The notes under the pieces are model-generated. The model was not told the DNA's origin. It did not search any database and saw only the letters and a list, made by a program, of their open reading frames with translations. 35,831 nt of DNA from CAZWCX01 sp964632945 (GTDB lineage: Bacteria > Planctomycetota > MHYJ01 > WSZJ01 > CAZWCX01). The stretch spans positions 1 to 35,831 of the forward strand of contig CAZWCX010000074.1 of assembly GCA_964632945.1 (NCBI GenBank), read 5' to 3'. The first letter of the stretch is position 1. Each line of letters opens with the position of its first letter. This document shows, in pieces, positions 17,880-27,398 of the stretch. The position numbers and the translations under genes are program-made.

Positions 17880-19131
17880 GACGACCTCCTTTGCGCAGGG
17901 TGGGTTTCCGGTTCCCCGCACACTGTCCGGTACAGGAACCCGGGCGCCCGGTTACGCGGCGGCGAGCGAACTCTTGGGGTGCGGGCGCCGACCGCGCGAA
18001 AGATTCCGCGTCGAGAGGGACCCATCCTGTCCCGCTTCCGGCGTAGGATGGGCATCGTCCGGCAGGCCACGGCGGTGTCCGGCCATTCGCAAACGCCACG
18101 TGCGACGCGGTCACGGGCGAGGACGAGGACTGCCATGGAGTCGACAATCGCAGACGTTCGACCAGGAACGCACAACACGATGTACGCTAGCTCGAGAACC
18201 GAGCGATTGCCGATGGTGTGTTGAACGCGGTCCTGATGGGTACCAGTTCTCGCGGCATAGGGAGCCAGCGCACGCCGAGGCTATTAGAGTTGCGTCGCCT
18301 TGCGAATCACATAGGACACGAATACGATGGTTGCAGGCGTGCGCACGCGGCAATTGTCGCACACTTGGCGTAAGGCGTTTGTCATCGGCCCTCGCATCGC
18401 TCGCCCCTATGGCAGGCATCGCCACGTGTCCGAGCGGCTCCCTATCCCGCGATTCGTGGTACCCTTTCGGGCGGCGGTCAACAATGTGCACAAACTACTG
18501 CAATCGGCAGTGCCGCGGCGGCGGTTGGTAACGAGCGCGATCTCCAAAAGGGCATGATCCACGGAGTTCACTGCAACCATGGCAGGAAGGGCGCGCGGCC
18601 TGACCGCCTCGATTCAAGACTCTTGAAGACTCCCCCCGAACCCCTCCCGTGACTTCCAACTCGAGGGCTTGTTGAATGGTGAGTCTCAAGCACCTCCCCA
18701 TTCGGCTGTTGCGTCCGTCAGGGGAGACCATCGGCTTGATTGCTGGTGCGTGCTTTTCCACGACTTGGCGGAATCCAGTTCCGTGTCGGGCATTTGCGCA
18801 GTTTCGTGGACCAGGAAGTGAAGTGCAGATTCTCACATGCGTCGAATATCAATCGACCCTTATCTGGGCATGCATTCTATCGTGGTTGAATTTTCTTTCT
18901 CGCCATAGTAAAAAAACGGCTCTTCCGGGTTTCGGGTGGGTTGGGAATCGAGGTTTCCGGGCACGGGAACCCAGGCAGCGGCACAAAGGCCCAGCAATGG
19001 CCGGTTTTTGGCGGCTAAGGGAAGAAGCCAGGAGGGGCTCAGCCCCGGACGTGCCGAGGTTCCGCGGACGTCAAGCTGGGTGCCTGCGTTGATGTGGCCT
19101 CCCGGAAAGTGAGCGGCTTGGAAGCCAGATT
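17880..19131. other. 1.25-kb region without recognised genes
   Basis: Open frames on both strands here have poor amino-acid composition and lack ribosome sites; I accept none. Base composition is visibly less GC-rich than to the left, with several AT-rich patches (for example 18891-18915). A short hairpin, GCTCG/CGAGC, around 18190-18204 is nested between CAACAC and GTGTTG arms. I found no tRNA, rRNA or transposase. It may be decayed insertion DNA at the left border of the CRISPR locus. Confidence 0.5.
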
Positions 19132-19173
19132 CGCTACCCACACGAAAGCCTGTAGCGCGAAAAAAACTACAAT
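19132..19173 (+). promoter_or_regulatory. cas6 promoter region with inverted repeat
   Basis: TACAAT at 19168-19173 is a plausible -10, with transcription starting about 17 nt before the cas6 ATG at 19197. No good -35 is seen. Instead, an inverted repeat CGCTAC (19132-19137) and GTAGCG (19152-19157), 14 bp apart, covers the -35 position. This is an operator-like layout and suggests the effector operon is switched by a DNA-binding protein. Confidence 0.4.
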
Positions 19174-19196
19174 CTGCGGGACCTACTCTGTCACTT

Positions 19197-20174
19197 ATGT
19201 CGGGTATCCTTTGCGGGAAGCACAAGGAGGCCGGACCCGTCTTGGAACACGCTATTTCTGCGGATCCTGCGATTCCCGCCCTTCCGCCGGTCACGATCGT
19301 CGAGTGCATCGGCCGATACCGGCGGAGCGGTCGGATCTCAGAGTTTCGAGGATCCGCGATTCGCGGCTGCTTCGGCCGCGCGCTACGCGCCACATCCTGC
19401 GTCCTGCAGGCGACCCGGCCGTGTGGGGCAACCTGCGCACGTCCTCAGGAATGCGCCGTCGCGCACCTGTTCGAAACGCCGCCGCTGCCGGCGGGAATCC
19501 CCCCGACGCGCTTCCGGAACCCACCGCACCCGATCGCTTTGCGTGTCGCCAGCCCTGGCCGTCCCGAGGTTGATGCCGGGGAAGAGGAGTGTTTCGGTTG
19601 GTCCGTCCTTGAGCCTGCGACGAAGTGGATCCCCGCAATCGCCACCGCTGTCACGTGGATGTCGGAAGCCGGCTTAGGGGCGGAGCGAGTCCAATTCGAG
19701 GTGGTGAGAATCCGCACAGTGCTCGGCCATCGACCCCATCCCCTCTCCTCGGAGCGAGATCAGGCACCGACGGTGCCTGCGCCGATCGCGGGCCGCGTGC
19801 GAATCCAACTGGAAACTCCACTACGCCTGCAGAGCGACGGCAAGCCCCGTATGGCGTGGAGCACGGACGAGTTCATCCGTGCTGTCGTCCGTCGCACTTG
19901 GCTGCTTGCCGAGTTCTACGGCGGCGAGACTCGCCACCCGCCCGACGCCGCAGTCTGGAGCGTCCGCGATGAACGCCCGGCAGTCAGGTGGGAGGATCGC
20001 CAGCGGTTTTCGTCGCGGCAGGCAAGTGAAGTTCCGTGGGGCGGGTTGTTGGGCGAGGTCGAGCTGCACGACGTCCCGCCGGCGCTTGCACAGCTTCTGC
20101 GGATGGCGGAGGCCATCCAGTTGGGTAAGGGGACAAGCATCGGTCTAGGCCGGGTGGAGGTGACCCCGATATGA
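19197..20174 (+). CDS. cas6: Cas6 pre-crRNA endoribonuclease
   Basis: RAMP-fold nuclease, 325 residues, that cuts the array transcript within each repeat and leaves the 8-nt AUUGAAAC handle. The N-terminal part has the family pattern FRGSAIRGCFGRALR followed by a Cys cluster (CVLQATRPCGATCARPQECA) and HLFETP. The C-terminus has the glycine-rich loop GKGTSIGLGRVEV that ends this Cas6 family (PF10040 type). The catalytic residue cannot be picked with confidence, because it varies in Cas6. ATG 19197 has a weak ribosome site but fits the homology and the promoter-like -10 upstream. The stop overlaps the cas10 start by four bases (ATGA), which indicates coupled translation. This is the first gene of the effector operon. 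Confidence 0.9.
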   Translation: MSGILCGKHKEAGPVLEHAISADPAIPALPPVTIVECIGRYRRSGRISEFRGSAIRGCFGRALRATSCVLQATRPCGATCARPQECAVAHLFETPPLPAGIPPTRFRNPPHPIALRVASPGRPEVDAGEEECFGWSVLEPATKWIPAIATAVTWMSEAGLGAERVQFEVVRIRTVLGHRPHPLSSERDQAPTVPAPIAGRVRIQLETPLRLQSDGKPRMAWSTDEFIRAVVRRTWLLAEFYGGETRHPPDAAVWSVRDERPAVRWEDRQRFSSRQASEVPWGGLLGEVELHDVPPALAQLLRMAEAIQLGKGTSIGLGRVEVTPI

Positions 20175-22582
20175 CGCAACCGGACTGGTCTGGACTGCTG
20201 GTGGCGTGGCTCCACGATCCGCCGGACAAGGCGCTGGGCATTCACACTCACGAGGCGCGCGCCCGTAAGTATGCCTCTGTCGCCGTGGGATATCCCGTCG
20301 AGAGCGTAAAGCACGAGGCGGACGTTCGGGCATCGATCGTTGAGCGGCTTCCAATGCCGCGGGCGGATGCGCTGAAAGTCGAATACGACGGCTTCGTGCG
20401 CCATCCTCTTTCGGGGAAAGAGATACCCGCGCCCGCTCCGTCGTGCGATCCCGACGCCGTGCAAGCCGTAGTTGCCGAGTTGGTCCGGTGTGTCTCGGAC
20501 GGCCCGGCGCGATTCTTGACCGTGTGGCGAAACCTCCCGGAACGGCTCGCCGAACTCCATCCATCCTATGCGCTGCTTCCGGCCGATACTCGATTGCCGG
20601 ACCATACCATCTGGCACCACATGGACGCGACGGCGGCCTTCCATGCGGCGGGCGGTCCCGAGGGCGCCGCTCTGGTTTCGGTTTCGCTCGGCCCGGTGCA
20701 ACGATTCATCGAGGCGGCGCGCTCGCTGCGGGATCTTTGGTCTGGCAGTTGGATTCTGTCATGGCTTTCCTTCCAGGCGATGATCCCGATTCTGGAGAGA
20801 CTGGGTCCAACTTCCGTCCTGTTCCCCGCCTTGCGCGGCGTGCCGCTCGTGGATGATTGGCTCGCTAAGGCGGGGGTTTCAGGCATCCACGTCCTTCCCA
20901 AGACCCTGGTCGCCCCTTGTCTGCCCAACCGGTTTCTCGCCCTCACCCCGGCCGACGAGGCTCAAAACCTGATCGACGCGAGTACGAAAAATGTGGAGCG
21001 GCAGTGGCGCGCTGTTGCCGAGGAAGTTCGGCGTCGGCTACACCAGGATCTCCAGGGAAGATGGACGGGTTGGGACGACCGTTGGGACGAGCAGGTGAAC
21101 GACTACTTCGAGGTGACCGGCTCCATTCTCCCGATCCGCGGATGCGGGTATGAGGCGGTGGTGCGGGCCTTTTCCATTGCGGGCGGCGTCGAACCCTTCG
21201 GTGACGTGGAGTCCCTACGCAAGTTGTCCGTGAAGATCCCGGAACGGGACCGTCCCTCTTACGCGCAGAACAACGTCGGTGAATGGGCCGCCCAGGTGAC
21301 ATTGGCGGCACGATTGCTCGAGGCGCGTCGGTCGGTTCGGCGGATCCCTCCGGGAGCCCAGGGTCCAGGACCCTTTCCGCCGAAGTGCAGCATCACCGGG
21401 GCCCACGAGCAGGTCGGACCCTCCGGGCTCGCCGATTCCGCGGCGTTCTGGGAAGCGGCGCAGGAGTCCTGGCGATTAAGCGGCCAGGAACGCTTCGGGG
21501 CGATTGCACTGGTTCGCCGCTTTGCCCCGGACCTGATTCGCAAACGATACGATGCGTGGCTGACCACGCCGGACACCGCGACGGTGGCGGCCGCCGACTG
21601 GCTTCAGGATGTCGGAATTCGACCCGAGGACTACCGGAACGACGACTGGAGCGGACAGTGGCTTCACTGGCCGACGCGGGAACGGGGCGAAGACGGCGAG
21701 CGTCCAGCGCCCCCGGAACTTTGGGCGCGGCTGCAGTCGACGCGCGCGTCCCGCCAGGGGCCGGCGCCCCGATACTACGCCGTCCTCATGATGGACGGGG
21801 ATTCGATGGGCGAGTGGCTGCGCGGCCAACGACTGCCGCAGGTTCGATCGGCGCTGCACCGGAGCGCGCGTGAGTACTTCGAGCGTGTGGGAGCCGGGCA
21901 ACATCTTCAAGCACGCCGGCCGATCAGTCCGGCCATGCACGCCGCCTTCAGTGGAGCCCTAACTTCGTTCGCATCGCGGCGAGCGCCGCAGACCGTCCTG
22001 CGGCACCGGGGTGTGCTCGTATATGCGGGCGGAGACGACGTATTGGCCCTCCTCCCCGCGCTGCAGGCGCCCTCATGCGCCGTACAGCTCCTGCGGGACT
22101 TCCAAGGGGAACTCGGGGAACACGCCACCCTGTCGGCGGGCCTGGCGGTAGTCCATTACAAGGAAGACCTGCGCGCCGCGCTGCACATCGCTCGCGAGGC
22201 CGAGCGCGAGGCGAAAAAAACGAAGAACCGAATGGTGCTGGCGGCGTGTCGGCGATCCGGAGAACACAGCCAGTCCCCTCTCCCCTGGTCCTATGTGGAC
22301 ACCTTCATGCGCTGGGTAGCCGCGTTCCGTGGCCAGGCGTCCGACCGCTGGGCGTATCACGTCCGGCGCGAGGTCGGCACTTTGTCGGCGCTTCCGTTGT
22401 CCGCCATCTGCGCGGAAATCCGGCGACAGGTCGTGCGCGGCGAGCCGGATACCCGACGCGCCTTTTCCGGCGTGCCGGAAGAGTTCAGGATTTACGCCGG
22501 AGATCGAGCCGGCGCGGCCCTGGAAGACTGGGTGAAACTGGTCCAGTCGGCGTCCTTTCTCGCACGCGGGAGGGAGTCATGA
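20171..22582 (+). CDS. cas10: Cas10/Cmr2, type III-B signature subunit
   Basis: Large subunit of the Cmr complex, 803 residues. The N-terminus carries the short HD-domain motif WLHDPPDKAL (His15-Asp16) followed by HTHEARARKY. The palm motifs are MMDGDSMGEW (Asp542, Asp544) and YAGGDD (GGDD 620-623), so cyclic oligoadenylate synthesis is expected on target-RNA binding. The usual two-pair zinc finger is replaced by KCSITGAHEQVGP near residue 410, with a single Cys. I believe similar forms occur in other Cmr2 proteins, so I do not call it broken. It overlaps cas6 and cmr3 by four bases each, with GGAGG inside its own 3' end serving cmr3. Whether the HD site still cuts DNA cannot be told from sequence. 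Confidence 0.95.
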   Translation: MTQPDWSGLLVAWLHDPPDKALGIHTHEARARKYASVAVGYPVESVKHEADVRASIVERLPMPRADALKVEYDGFVRHPLSGKEIPAPAPSCDPDAVQAVVAELVRCVSDGPARFLTVWRNLPERLAELHPSYALLPADTRLPDHTIWHHMDATAAFHAAGGPEGAALVSVSLGPVQRFIEAARSLRDLWSGSWILSWLSFQAMIPILERLGPTSVLFPALRGVPLVDDWLAKAGVSGIHVLPKTLVAPCLPNRFLALTPADEAQNLIDASTKNVERQWRAVAEEVRRRLHQDLQGRWTGWDDRWDEQVNDYFEVTGSILPIRGCGYEAVVRAFSIAGGVEPFGDVESLRKLSVKIPERDRPSYAQNNVGEWAAQVTLAARLLEARRSVRRIPPGAQGPGPFPPKCSITGAHEQVGPSGLADSAAFWEAAQESWRLSGQERFGAIALVRRFAPDLIRKRYDAWLTTPDTATVAAADWLQDVGIRPEDYRNDDWSGQWLHWPTRERGEDGERPAPPELWARLQSTRASRQGPAPRYYAVLMMDGDSMGEWLRGQRLPQVRSALHRSAREYFERVGAGQHLQARRPISPAMHAAFSGALTSFASRRAPQTVLRHRGVLVYAGGDDVLALLPALQAPSCAVQLLRDFQGELGEHATLSAGLAVVHYKEDLRAALHIAREAEREAKKTKNRMVLAACRRSGEHSQSPLPWSYVDTFMRWVAAFRGQASDRWAYHVRREVGTLSALPLSAICAEIRRQVVRGEPDTRRAFSGVPEEFRIYAGDRAGAALEDWVKLVQSASFLARGRES

Positions 22583-23667
22583 GCGGTGCAACTCCGGTCG
22601 TCGGCCTGGCGCTCGAACCGCTCGACGTCCTCTTCTTCCGCGATGCAAGACCCTTCGGGGCCGCATCCATCGGCATGAGTCGCTGGCCGAATCCATCCAC
22701 GATCGCCGGCGCTATCCGCACCTCGCTGCTGCAAAGCTACGCGGCGGATTTCAGCCGACTCGGGGCTGCGATCCGCGACGGAGCGAAATTGGACGAAGCC
22801 GTCTCTGCAGCGGGGGCGCCGCCGTGGATCGCCACCGTCGAGATCAAGGGCCCTTGGGTCCGTCGGCGAGAGGAAGTCCTCGTTCCGCTTCCCAGTACAC
22901 TCCACCGAGTGAAGGGAGACGGGTCTGCACCCTTGACGCGGCTCGATCCCTGCAATGACGAGTTGCCGGGGTGGATTCCCGGGCGATTCGGCATCCGACC
23001 GTTGTGGCGGCGCGGGGTCGAGGCCACCGAACCGGTTCGAGGTTGGATGACGCCTCGTGGCCTGGAGATGTTCTTGAATGGAGGGGTTCCGGACACGCCG
23101 GACCTGGTTCCCGACGGATCACTCTACACGATCGATCACCGCACGGGGGTTCAGATCGAGCCCGATCGATCGAGTGCCGAGGATGGGAAACTGTACGGCG
23201 CGGGCTTCCTGGCCCTGGCGAGGGACGTTCGACTCCACATCAACGTGACCCCGCCACCGGCCGCTCCGACGAACACGTTCGAACGCGCTTTCGTTCTAGC
23301 GCTTGGCGGAGAAAGGCGCCATGCCCGAGCCGTCCCCTGCGATCCCTGGGTTCCCCCTCGAGTTTCGAAGCAGGGCACGGGAGACTTGGTGATGCTTCTG
23401 TCCCCCGGTCTGTTCGCGGACGGGTGGCGACCACGGGGATTCCCCACGCCGATCGTAGCTGCGTCCGTCCCCGGGCACCTTGCGATTTCGGGGTGGGACC
23501 TGGCCCGTGGGGGGGCCAAGCCGAACCGGTTCGCCGTCCCTCCGGGAAGCGTCTACTTCCTGGAGCGGGGTGCCGCGTCGGCGTTCGAGGATTCCGTCGC
23601 GGAAGAATCCGAAGATCGTTTGCAAGGCTTCGGCGCCATCGTGAAGGGAGTTTGGAATCATGCCTGA
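22579..23667 (+). CDS. cmr3: Cmr3, RAMP subunit of the type III-B complex
   Basis: 362 residues. Cmr3 sits at the foot of the Cmr complex and, with Cas10, holds the 5' handle of the crRNA. The family hallmark is at the start, LALEPLDVLFFRDARPFGA, followed by MSRWPNPSTIAGAIRTSLL, and a Cmr3-like C-terminal half includes PPGSVYFLERG and GFGAIVKGVW. The start ATG overlaps the cas10 stop by four bases and is preceded by GGGAGGGA. The gene overlaps cmr4 by eight bases, so translation of the operon is tightly coupled. Length is normal for the family and I see no disruption. Confidence 0.94.
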   Translation: MSGATPVVGLALEPLDVLFFRDARPFGAASIGMSRWPNPSTIAGAIRTSLLQSYAADFSRLGAAIRDGAKLDEAVSAAGAPPWIATVEIKGPWVRRREEVLVPLPSTLHRVKGDGSAPLTRLDPCNDELPGWIPGRFGIRPLWRRGVEATEPVRGWMTPRGLEMFLNGGVPDTPDLVPDGSLYTIDHRTGVQIEPDRSSAEDGKLYGAGFLALARDVRLHINVTPPPAAPTNTFERAFVLALGGERRHARAVPCDPWVPPRVSKQGTGDLVMLLSPGLFADGWRPRGFPTPIVAASVPGHLAISGWDLARGGAKPNRFAVPPGSVYFLERGAASAFEDSVAEESEDRLQGFGAIVKGVWNHA

Positions 23668-24619
23668 TGCGATATCCAACGCCACGCGTGCCGCATTGCT
23701 CTTTCTTCATGCCCAGACCGCGCTGCACCCGGGATCCGGCACCGCCCTGGGAACCGTAGATCTCCCCGTGCAGCGCGAGCGGCATACGGGGTGGCCGGTC
23801 ATCCCCGGGTCCACCCTCAAGGGAGTTCTCCGGGACGCCTGTCGGGAACGGACGGCGGCCGGGCTGGAAGCGCAGGAGAACGCCTCGAAGAGGCAACGGG
23901 CCAACCAGGATCCAATCCTGGAGGGCGCATTCGGACCCGCGCGAGTCGAAGGCGATTCCGCGTTCGCCGGCGCACTTTCCGTCACGGATGCGCGTCTGCT
24001 CGCGTTTCCCGTCCGATCCCTCAAGGGCGTCTTCGCCTGGGTGACCTGTCCAAGCCTTTTGGATCGTCTCCACCGCGACCTGGCGCTCGGCGGCTGGAAA
24101 GCTCCGGGGAAGACGCCCCAGCTCAAGGAAAGCCAGGCCGCCGGCTCCATCCCCTCGCCGCTCCTCGTCGCGGGCGACAAATTGGTCCTCGAGGAATTCG
24201 AATTCACCGTTGATAGGGCGGAATCCTCCAAGATGGCCGATTGGACCGGTTGGTTCGCGGCGCACGTCAGCGAAGATCCTGCCACGCGCGCGCGCCTCAA
24301 GACCCACCTGGTTGCGCTCCACGACGATGACTTCACCCACTTTGCCAAGCACGCCACCGAAGTGACGGCTCGCGTCGGTCTCGACTATGAACGCAAGACC
24401 GTCCGCAGCGGGGCGCTCTTCTATCAGGAATTCCTCCCGGCGGAGACCCTCCTGTATGGCGTCGTTCTCGCAGGACCGAGCCGCCGCACGGAAGACGCCC
24501 GAGGCCCAGTCGACTGGTTGGAGTACGCTCGCTCGAACGTCGGCCCGGTGCTGCAAGTCGGCGGCGATGCTTCCGTGGGAAAGGGACTGTGCCTCGTACG
24601 GTGGTCGATGGAGGGTTAG
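23660..24619 (+). CDS. cmr4: Cmr4, backbone RAMP and target-RNA nuclease
   Basis: 319 residues. Several copies of Cmr4 form the backbone along the crRNA and cut the bound target RNA every six bases. The typical order is visible: LFLHAQTALHPGSGTALGTVDLPVQRE, then GWPVIPGSTLKGVLRDACRE, and a C-terminal glycine loop VGGDASVGKGLCLVRW. Asp34 in VDLPVQRE fits, by position, the Asp needed for RNA cleavage in studied Cmr4 proteins, so slicing should be active. ATG 23660 overlaps cmr3 by eight bases. The spacing to cmr5 is four bases. Confidence 0.95.
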   Translation: MPDAISNATRAALLFLHAQTALHPGSGTALGTVDLPVQRERHTGWPVIPGSTLKGVLRDACRERTAAGLEAQENASKRQRANQDPILEGAFGPARVEGDSAFAGALSVTDARLLAFPVRSLKGVFAWVTCPSLLDRLHRDLALGGWKAPGKTPQLKESQAAGSIPSPLLVAGDKLVLEEFEFTVDRAESSKMADWTGWFAAHVSEDPATRARLKTHLVALHDDDFTHFAKHATEVTARVGLDYERKTVRSGALFYQEFLPAETLLYGVVLAGPSRRTEDARGPVDWLEYARSNVGPVLQVGGDASVGKGLCLVRWSMEG

Positions 24620-24623
24620 CAAC

Positions 24624-24980
24624 GTGTCGAACAAGGTGCAGATGCTGGATCAACGGCGCGCCAAGCACGCCTGGGACCTCGTTCAGTCGGTGAAGACCGA
24701 TCGCAAGGATTTCACCACGCAGGTGAAAAAGCTGCCGACACGCATCCGCGCGGCGGGACTCGGCCAGGCGCTCGCCTTCCTGGTCGGAAAGGACTATGTG
24801 CCCGAACTGCGAGATCGGCTGAGCGACTGGATTCTGGTCCAGCGCGGGCTCCGTCCGAGCGGCGGCGACCTCCTCCAGGCGATCATGTACGAGAATGCGG
24901 ATTTCCTGAGGCGCGCCACGGACGAGGCCCTCGCCTATCTCCAGTGGGTGGGTCGATTCGCCGAGGCTCAGGACTCCTAA
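24624..24980 (+). CDS. cmr5: Cmr5, small helical subunit
   Basis: 118 residues, all helical. Cmr5 packs along the Cmr complex and bridges Cas10 to the backbone. Recognised by QRRAKHAWDLVQSV near the N-terminus and the KKLPTRIRAAGLGQALAFL segment, followed by ENADFLRRATDEALAYLQWVGRFAEA. The start is taken as GTG 24624 because GGAGGG lies eight bases upstream in the cmr4 tail; an internal ATG at 24642 would remove the first residues and has no good ribosome site. It sits between cmr4 and the fused cmr6-cmr1 gene, which is 14 bp downstream. Confidence 0.92.
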   Translation: MSNKVQMLDQRRAKHAWDLVQSVKTDRKDFTTQVKKLPTRIRAAGLGQALAFLVGKDYVPELRDRLSDWILVQRGLRPSGGDLLQAIMYENADFLRRATDEALAYLQWVGRFAEAQDS

Positions 24981-24994
24981 CAGGAGACAGGTCC

Positions 24995-27358
24995 ATGTCC
25001 CCAATTCCGCTGCCGAGGCCTACGGCCAGCCTGGTCGAAGGTGTCCCGATCGCAGACCGGCACCCGGGACTCCAGCTTGACAAGTACGGCGACCTGCCGA
25101 TGAACGCAAAGTGGCGCCAGGAAGACCAGAGGAGGCTCCTCGAGCAAGTGGTCCGCACCCGCGGGGACGGTTCGCAGCTTCCAGCCCTGCTGGAACGGAG
25201 ACGCACCCTCTTGCATTCCCTGGGCGCTCTTCGATTTCAGGCAGTCACCGTGGGACCGCTCACGCTCCACCTGGCGCGCGCGGCCGCGCTCGAGAACGCC
25301 GGTATCGCATTGCACCCCCTCTACGGCTTCGTTCATCTGCCCGGGAGCGGCCTGAAGGGTCTCGCCCGCGCCTACGCCGAGACGGTTTGGCTTTCCGCAC
25401 AGACCGACAAGGTGGCCGCTTGGCGGACCCTCGAGGCCATCTTCGGATGGGCCCCGGGCGCGGATTTCATCGACGGCAGGCCGAAGCCCTGGCGACCCTC
25501 GGGCGTCGAACGGGGGAATGGCGGTCCGGACTCCGCTGCCGGTCAGGTTGTCTTTCATGATGCCTGGCCCACCCGTTGGCCCGCATTGCAACTCGACCTC
25601 GTCAACAATCACCACGCCGCCTACTACCAGGCGGGCGATCAACACCCCGAGCGGCTTCCGGGCGACTGGGAAGCGCCGAACATGGTGTTCATGCTCGCCG
25701 TTCCCCACGGCGTCGAGTTCGAGTTCGCGCTTCACCCGTCGCGATCCGACACTCCGCCCGAATTCGTCGAACTGGCCAAGACCTGCCTGTCCCTTGCCCT
25801 GCAGGAAGAAGGAGCGGGTGCCAAGACGGCTGCCGGATATGGGCGCTTCCGCCTCGGGGCGCCGGTCCCTCCGCCGGCGACCCCGGCACGCGCCCGACAC
25901 GACGCGGTCCTCGAACTCGTGTCCCCCGCCTTCCTGGCCGGCCCGCTCCAGACGGAGGCCGATTGCGACCTTCGCCCGGCGACGCTTCGAGGCCTGTTGC
26001 GCTGGTGGTGGCGTACCATGCACGCGGGGTTCGTCGATGGGGTACAGATGCGTCGGCTGGAGGCCGCCGTATGGGGCAACACGGAGGCCGGCGGAGCCGT
26101 ATCCACGGTCGTCCAACCGGACGGCGGGCTCCAACGTCAATCGTTCGCACGTCAGCGCATCACGATCGAAAACCGGCTCCCGCCCGCGCCGCGGGAGCCC
26201 TCGAATATGAGTCAGGGCCTGATCTATCACAGCTACGGCATGGACGACCGCAAGGACCCGGCCACCCGGGAACGACTGCCCGGGCGCTGGTTCGTCCGGC
26301 CCGGCGCACGTTGGCGCGTGACCCTGACCGCGCGACCCGGCTTCTTCGGCCCGGATGGTCGTCGGCTGACCCCCGAGCTCCTGCTCGACGAGGCGCGCTG
26401 TGCGCTTTGGCTGCTCGCGAGATTCGGCGGCGTCGGCTCGAAATCGCGGCGCGGCTTCGGGTGTTTCAAGAGCCTCGACGGATTGGACCTGGACCAGGTT
26501 CGCAGCAAAGCTGGCCGATTTCGCACCGAGTGCGGCATCGTCTCCCGGTTCGAAGAGCGGAAAGTGCGCTCGGCCGCACTCGAATTCCTTCGCGAGGCGG
26601 GGGCCCCGATCGAGCTTCCCACTTCAGCCCGCAATCCCTGGTTTCTCATCGACCACATGGCTACCGTGGCGCAAGCCTGGGCCCGTCGTTGGGCCCACCA
26701 GGATGCCAAGAAGGCCCTCGGGCTTCCTCGCCAAGTGGACTCTCGCGGACCTGCAACGTTCCGCCCCGCGCCGGACGTGAAGAACCGCCACGCCTCGACC
26801 ATTCACTACCACCTCGACTCCGCGAAGGACGGTTCGCTGGTCATGCGCGTGACCGCATTCCCCAACGACGCGCTACCGAACCTCGCGGAGAGTCGGCGCG
26901 TCGTGTGGGATCTCCTTGCGCACCTGCGCGCCCGACTTCCCTTGCCGGGAGGAAACCCTCCGGCGGGGGTCGCTCTACAACCCGTTTACCCGGCCTCCCG
27001 CTCCGTTGCCGGGCCGGCGGGAGCGGTCTCGACGCCTCCGCCTGCGCGGCCCTCGACCCTCAAGCGATACGACTCCGTGCGCGGCGTCCTCCAGCCGAAG
27101 GCCAAACCGACCGACAAGTGGCGCGCACGCGTCGATGCGCTGCCCTACGACGGCGAAGTCACCAACTCTGTCGACGTCCCCGCAGACCGTGTCGCGGGCC
27201 AATCCGTAGATCTGCTGGTCGACAACCACATCGAGGCCCGCAAGATCGTCTCGTTCTACTGGCCGACTTCGGACCACGAAGATCGTGCCAAGAGGGCGCG
27301 AGAGCAACCCCCGGCCAAGCCCCCCGGCAGACCGCGAGGTGGTCTGCCCCGGCATTGA
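24995..27358 (+). CDS. Cmr6-Cmr1 fusion protein with extra C-terminal domain
   Basis: 787 residues in one uninterrupted frame. Residues 1 to about 290 are Cmr6: LHPLYGFVHLPGSGLKGLARAY, GQVVFHDAWP, LDLVNNHHAAYYQ and the glycine loop AKTAAGYGRF near 280. A Pro/Ala linker (about 290-302) leads to Cmr1: ELVSPAFLAGPLQ, then the hallmark DLRPATLRGLLRWWWRTMHAG, and GGVGSKSRRGFGCF near 477. A second Pro-rich linker (about 648-690) ends in a strand-rich domain of about 80 residues (STLKRYDSV to IVSFYWPTS) that is not part of either family as I know them; an OB-like fold is possible. No other cmr1 or cmr6 is in the locus, so this protein must supply both caps of the 3' end of the crRNA. AGGAG precedes ATG 24995. 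Confidence 0.93.
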   Translation: MSPIPLPRPTASLVEGVPIADRHPGLQLDKYGDLPMNAKWRQEDQRRLLEQVVRTRGDGSQLPALLERRRTLLHSLGALRFQAVTVGPLTLHLARAAALENAGIALHPLYGFVHLPGSGLKGLARAYAETVWLSAQTDKVAAWRTLEAIFGWAPGADFIDGRPKPWRPSGVERGNGGPDSAAGQVVFHDAWPTRWPALQLDLVNNHHAAYYQAGDQHPERLPGDWEAPNMVFMLAVPHGVEFEFALHPSRSDTPPEFVELAKTCLSLALQEEGAGAKTAAGYGRFRLGAPVPPPATPARARHDAVLELVSPAFLAGPLQTEADCDLRPATLRGLLRWWWRTMHAGFVDGVQMRRLEAAVWGNTEAGGAVSTVVQPDGGLQRQSFARQRITIENRLPPAPREPSNMSQGLIYHSYGMDDRKDPATRERLPGRWFVRPGARWRVTLTARPGFFGPDGRRLTPELLLDEARCALWLLARFGGVGSKSRRGFGCFKSLDGLDLDQVRSKAGRFRTECGIVSRFEERKVRSAALEFLREAGAPIELPTSARNPWFLIDHMATVAQAWARRWAHQDAKKALGLPRQVDSRGPATFRPAPDVKNRHASTIHYHLDSAKDGSLVMRVTAFPNDALPNLAESRRVVWDLLAHLRARLPLPGGNPPAGVALQPVYPASRSVAGPAGAVSTPPPARPSTLKRYDSVRGVLQPKAKPTDKWRARVDALPYDGEVTNSVDVPADRVAGQSVDLLVDNHIEARKIVSFYWPTSDHEDRAKRAREQPPAKPPGRPRGGLPRH

Positions 27359-27398
27359 GCGTTGTCACCCGATCCTGCCCGTCCATTCGAGGTCGCCC

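Noticed and set aside
18160..18240. Possible small structured RNA or tRNA-like fold
   Set aside because: A short nested hairpin exists, but no tRNA arms, acceptor stem or T-loop could be assembled.
18676..19092. 138-codon plus-strand open frame in the gap before cas6
   Set aside because: Mixed composition rich in Cys, Trp and Arg, no ribosome site and no family resemblance.
18860..19393. 177-codon minus-strand open frame before cas6
   Set aside because: It overlaps cas6 and its promoter region and shows no domain. Its composition changes along its length, so I judged it non-coding.
21361..21420. Cas10 zinc finger apparently damaged (one Cys at KCSITG)
   Set aside because: I believe similar single-Cys forms occur in other Cmr2 proteins and the rest of Cas10 is intact, so this is probably normal variation.
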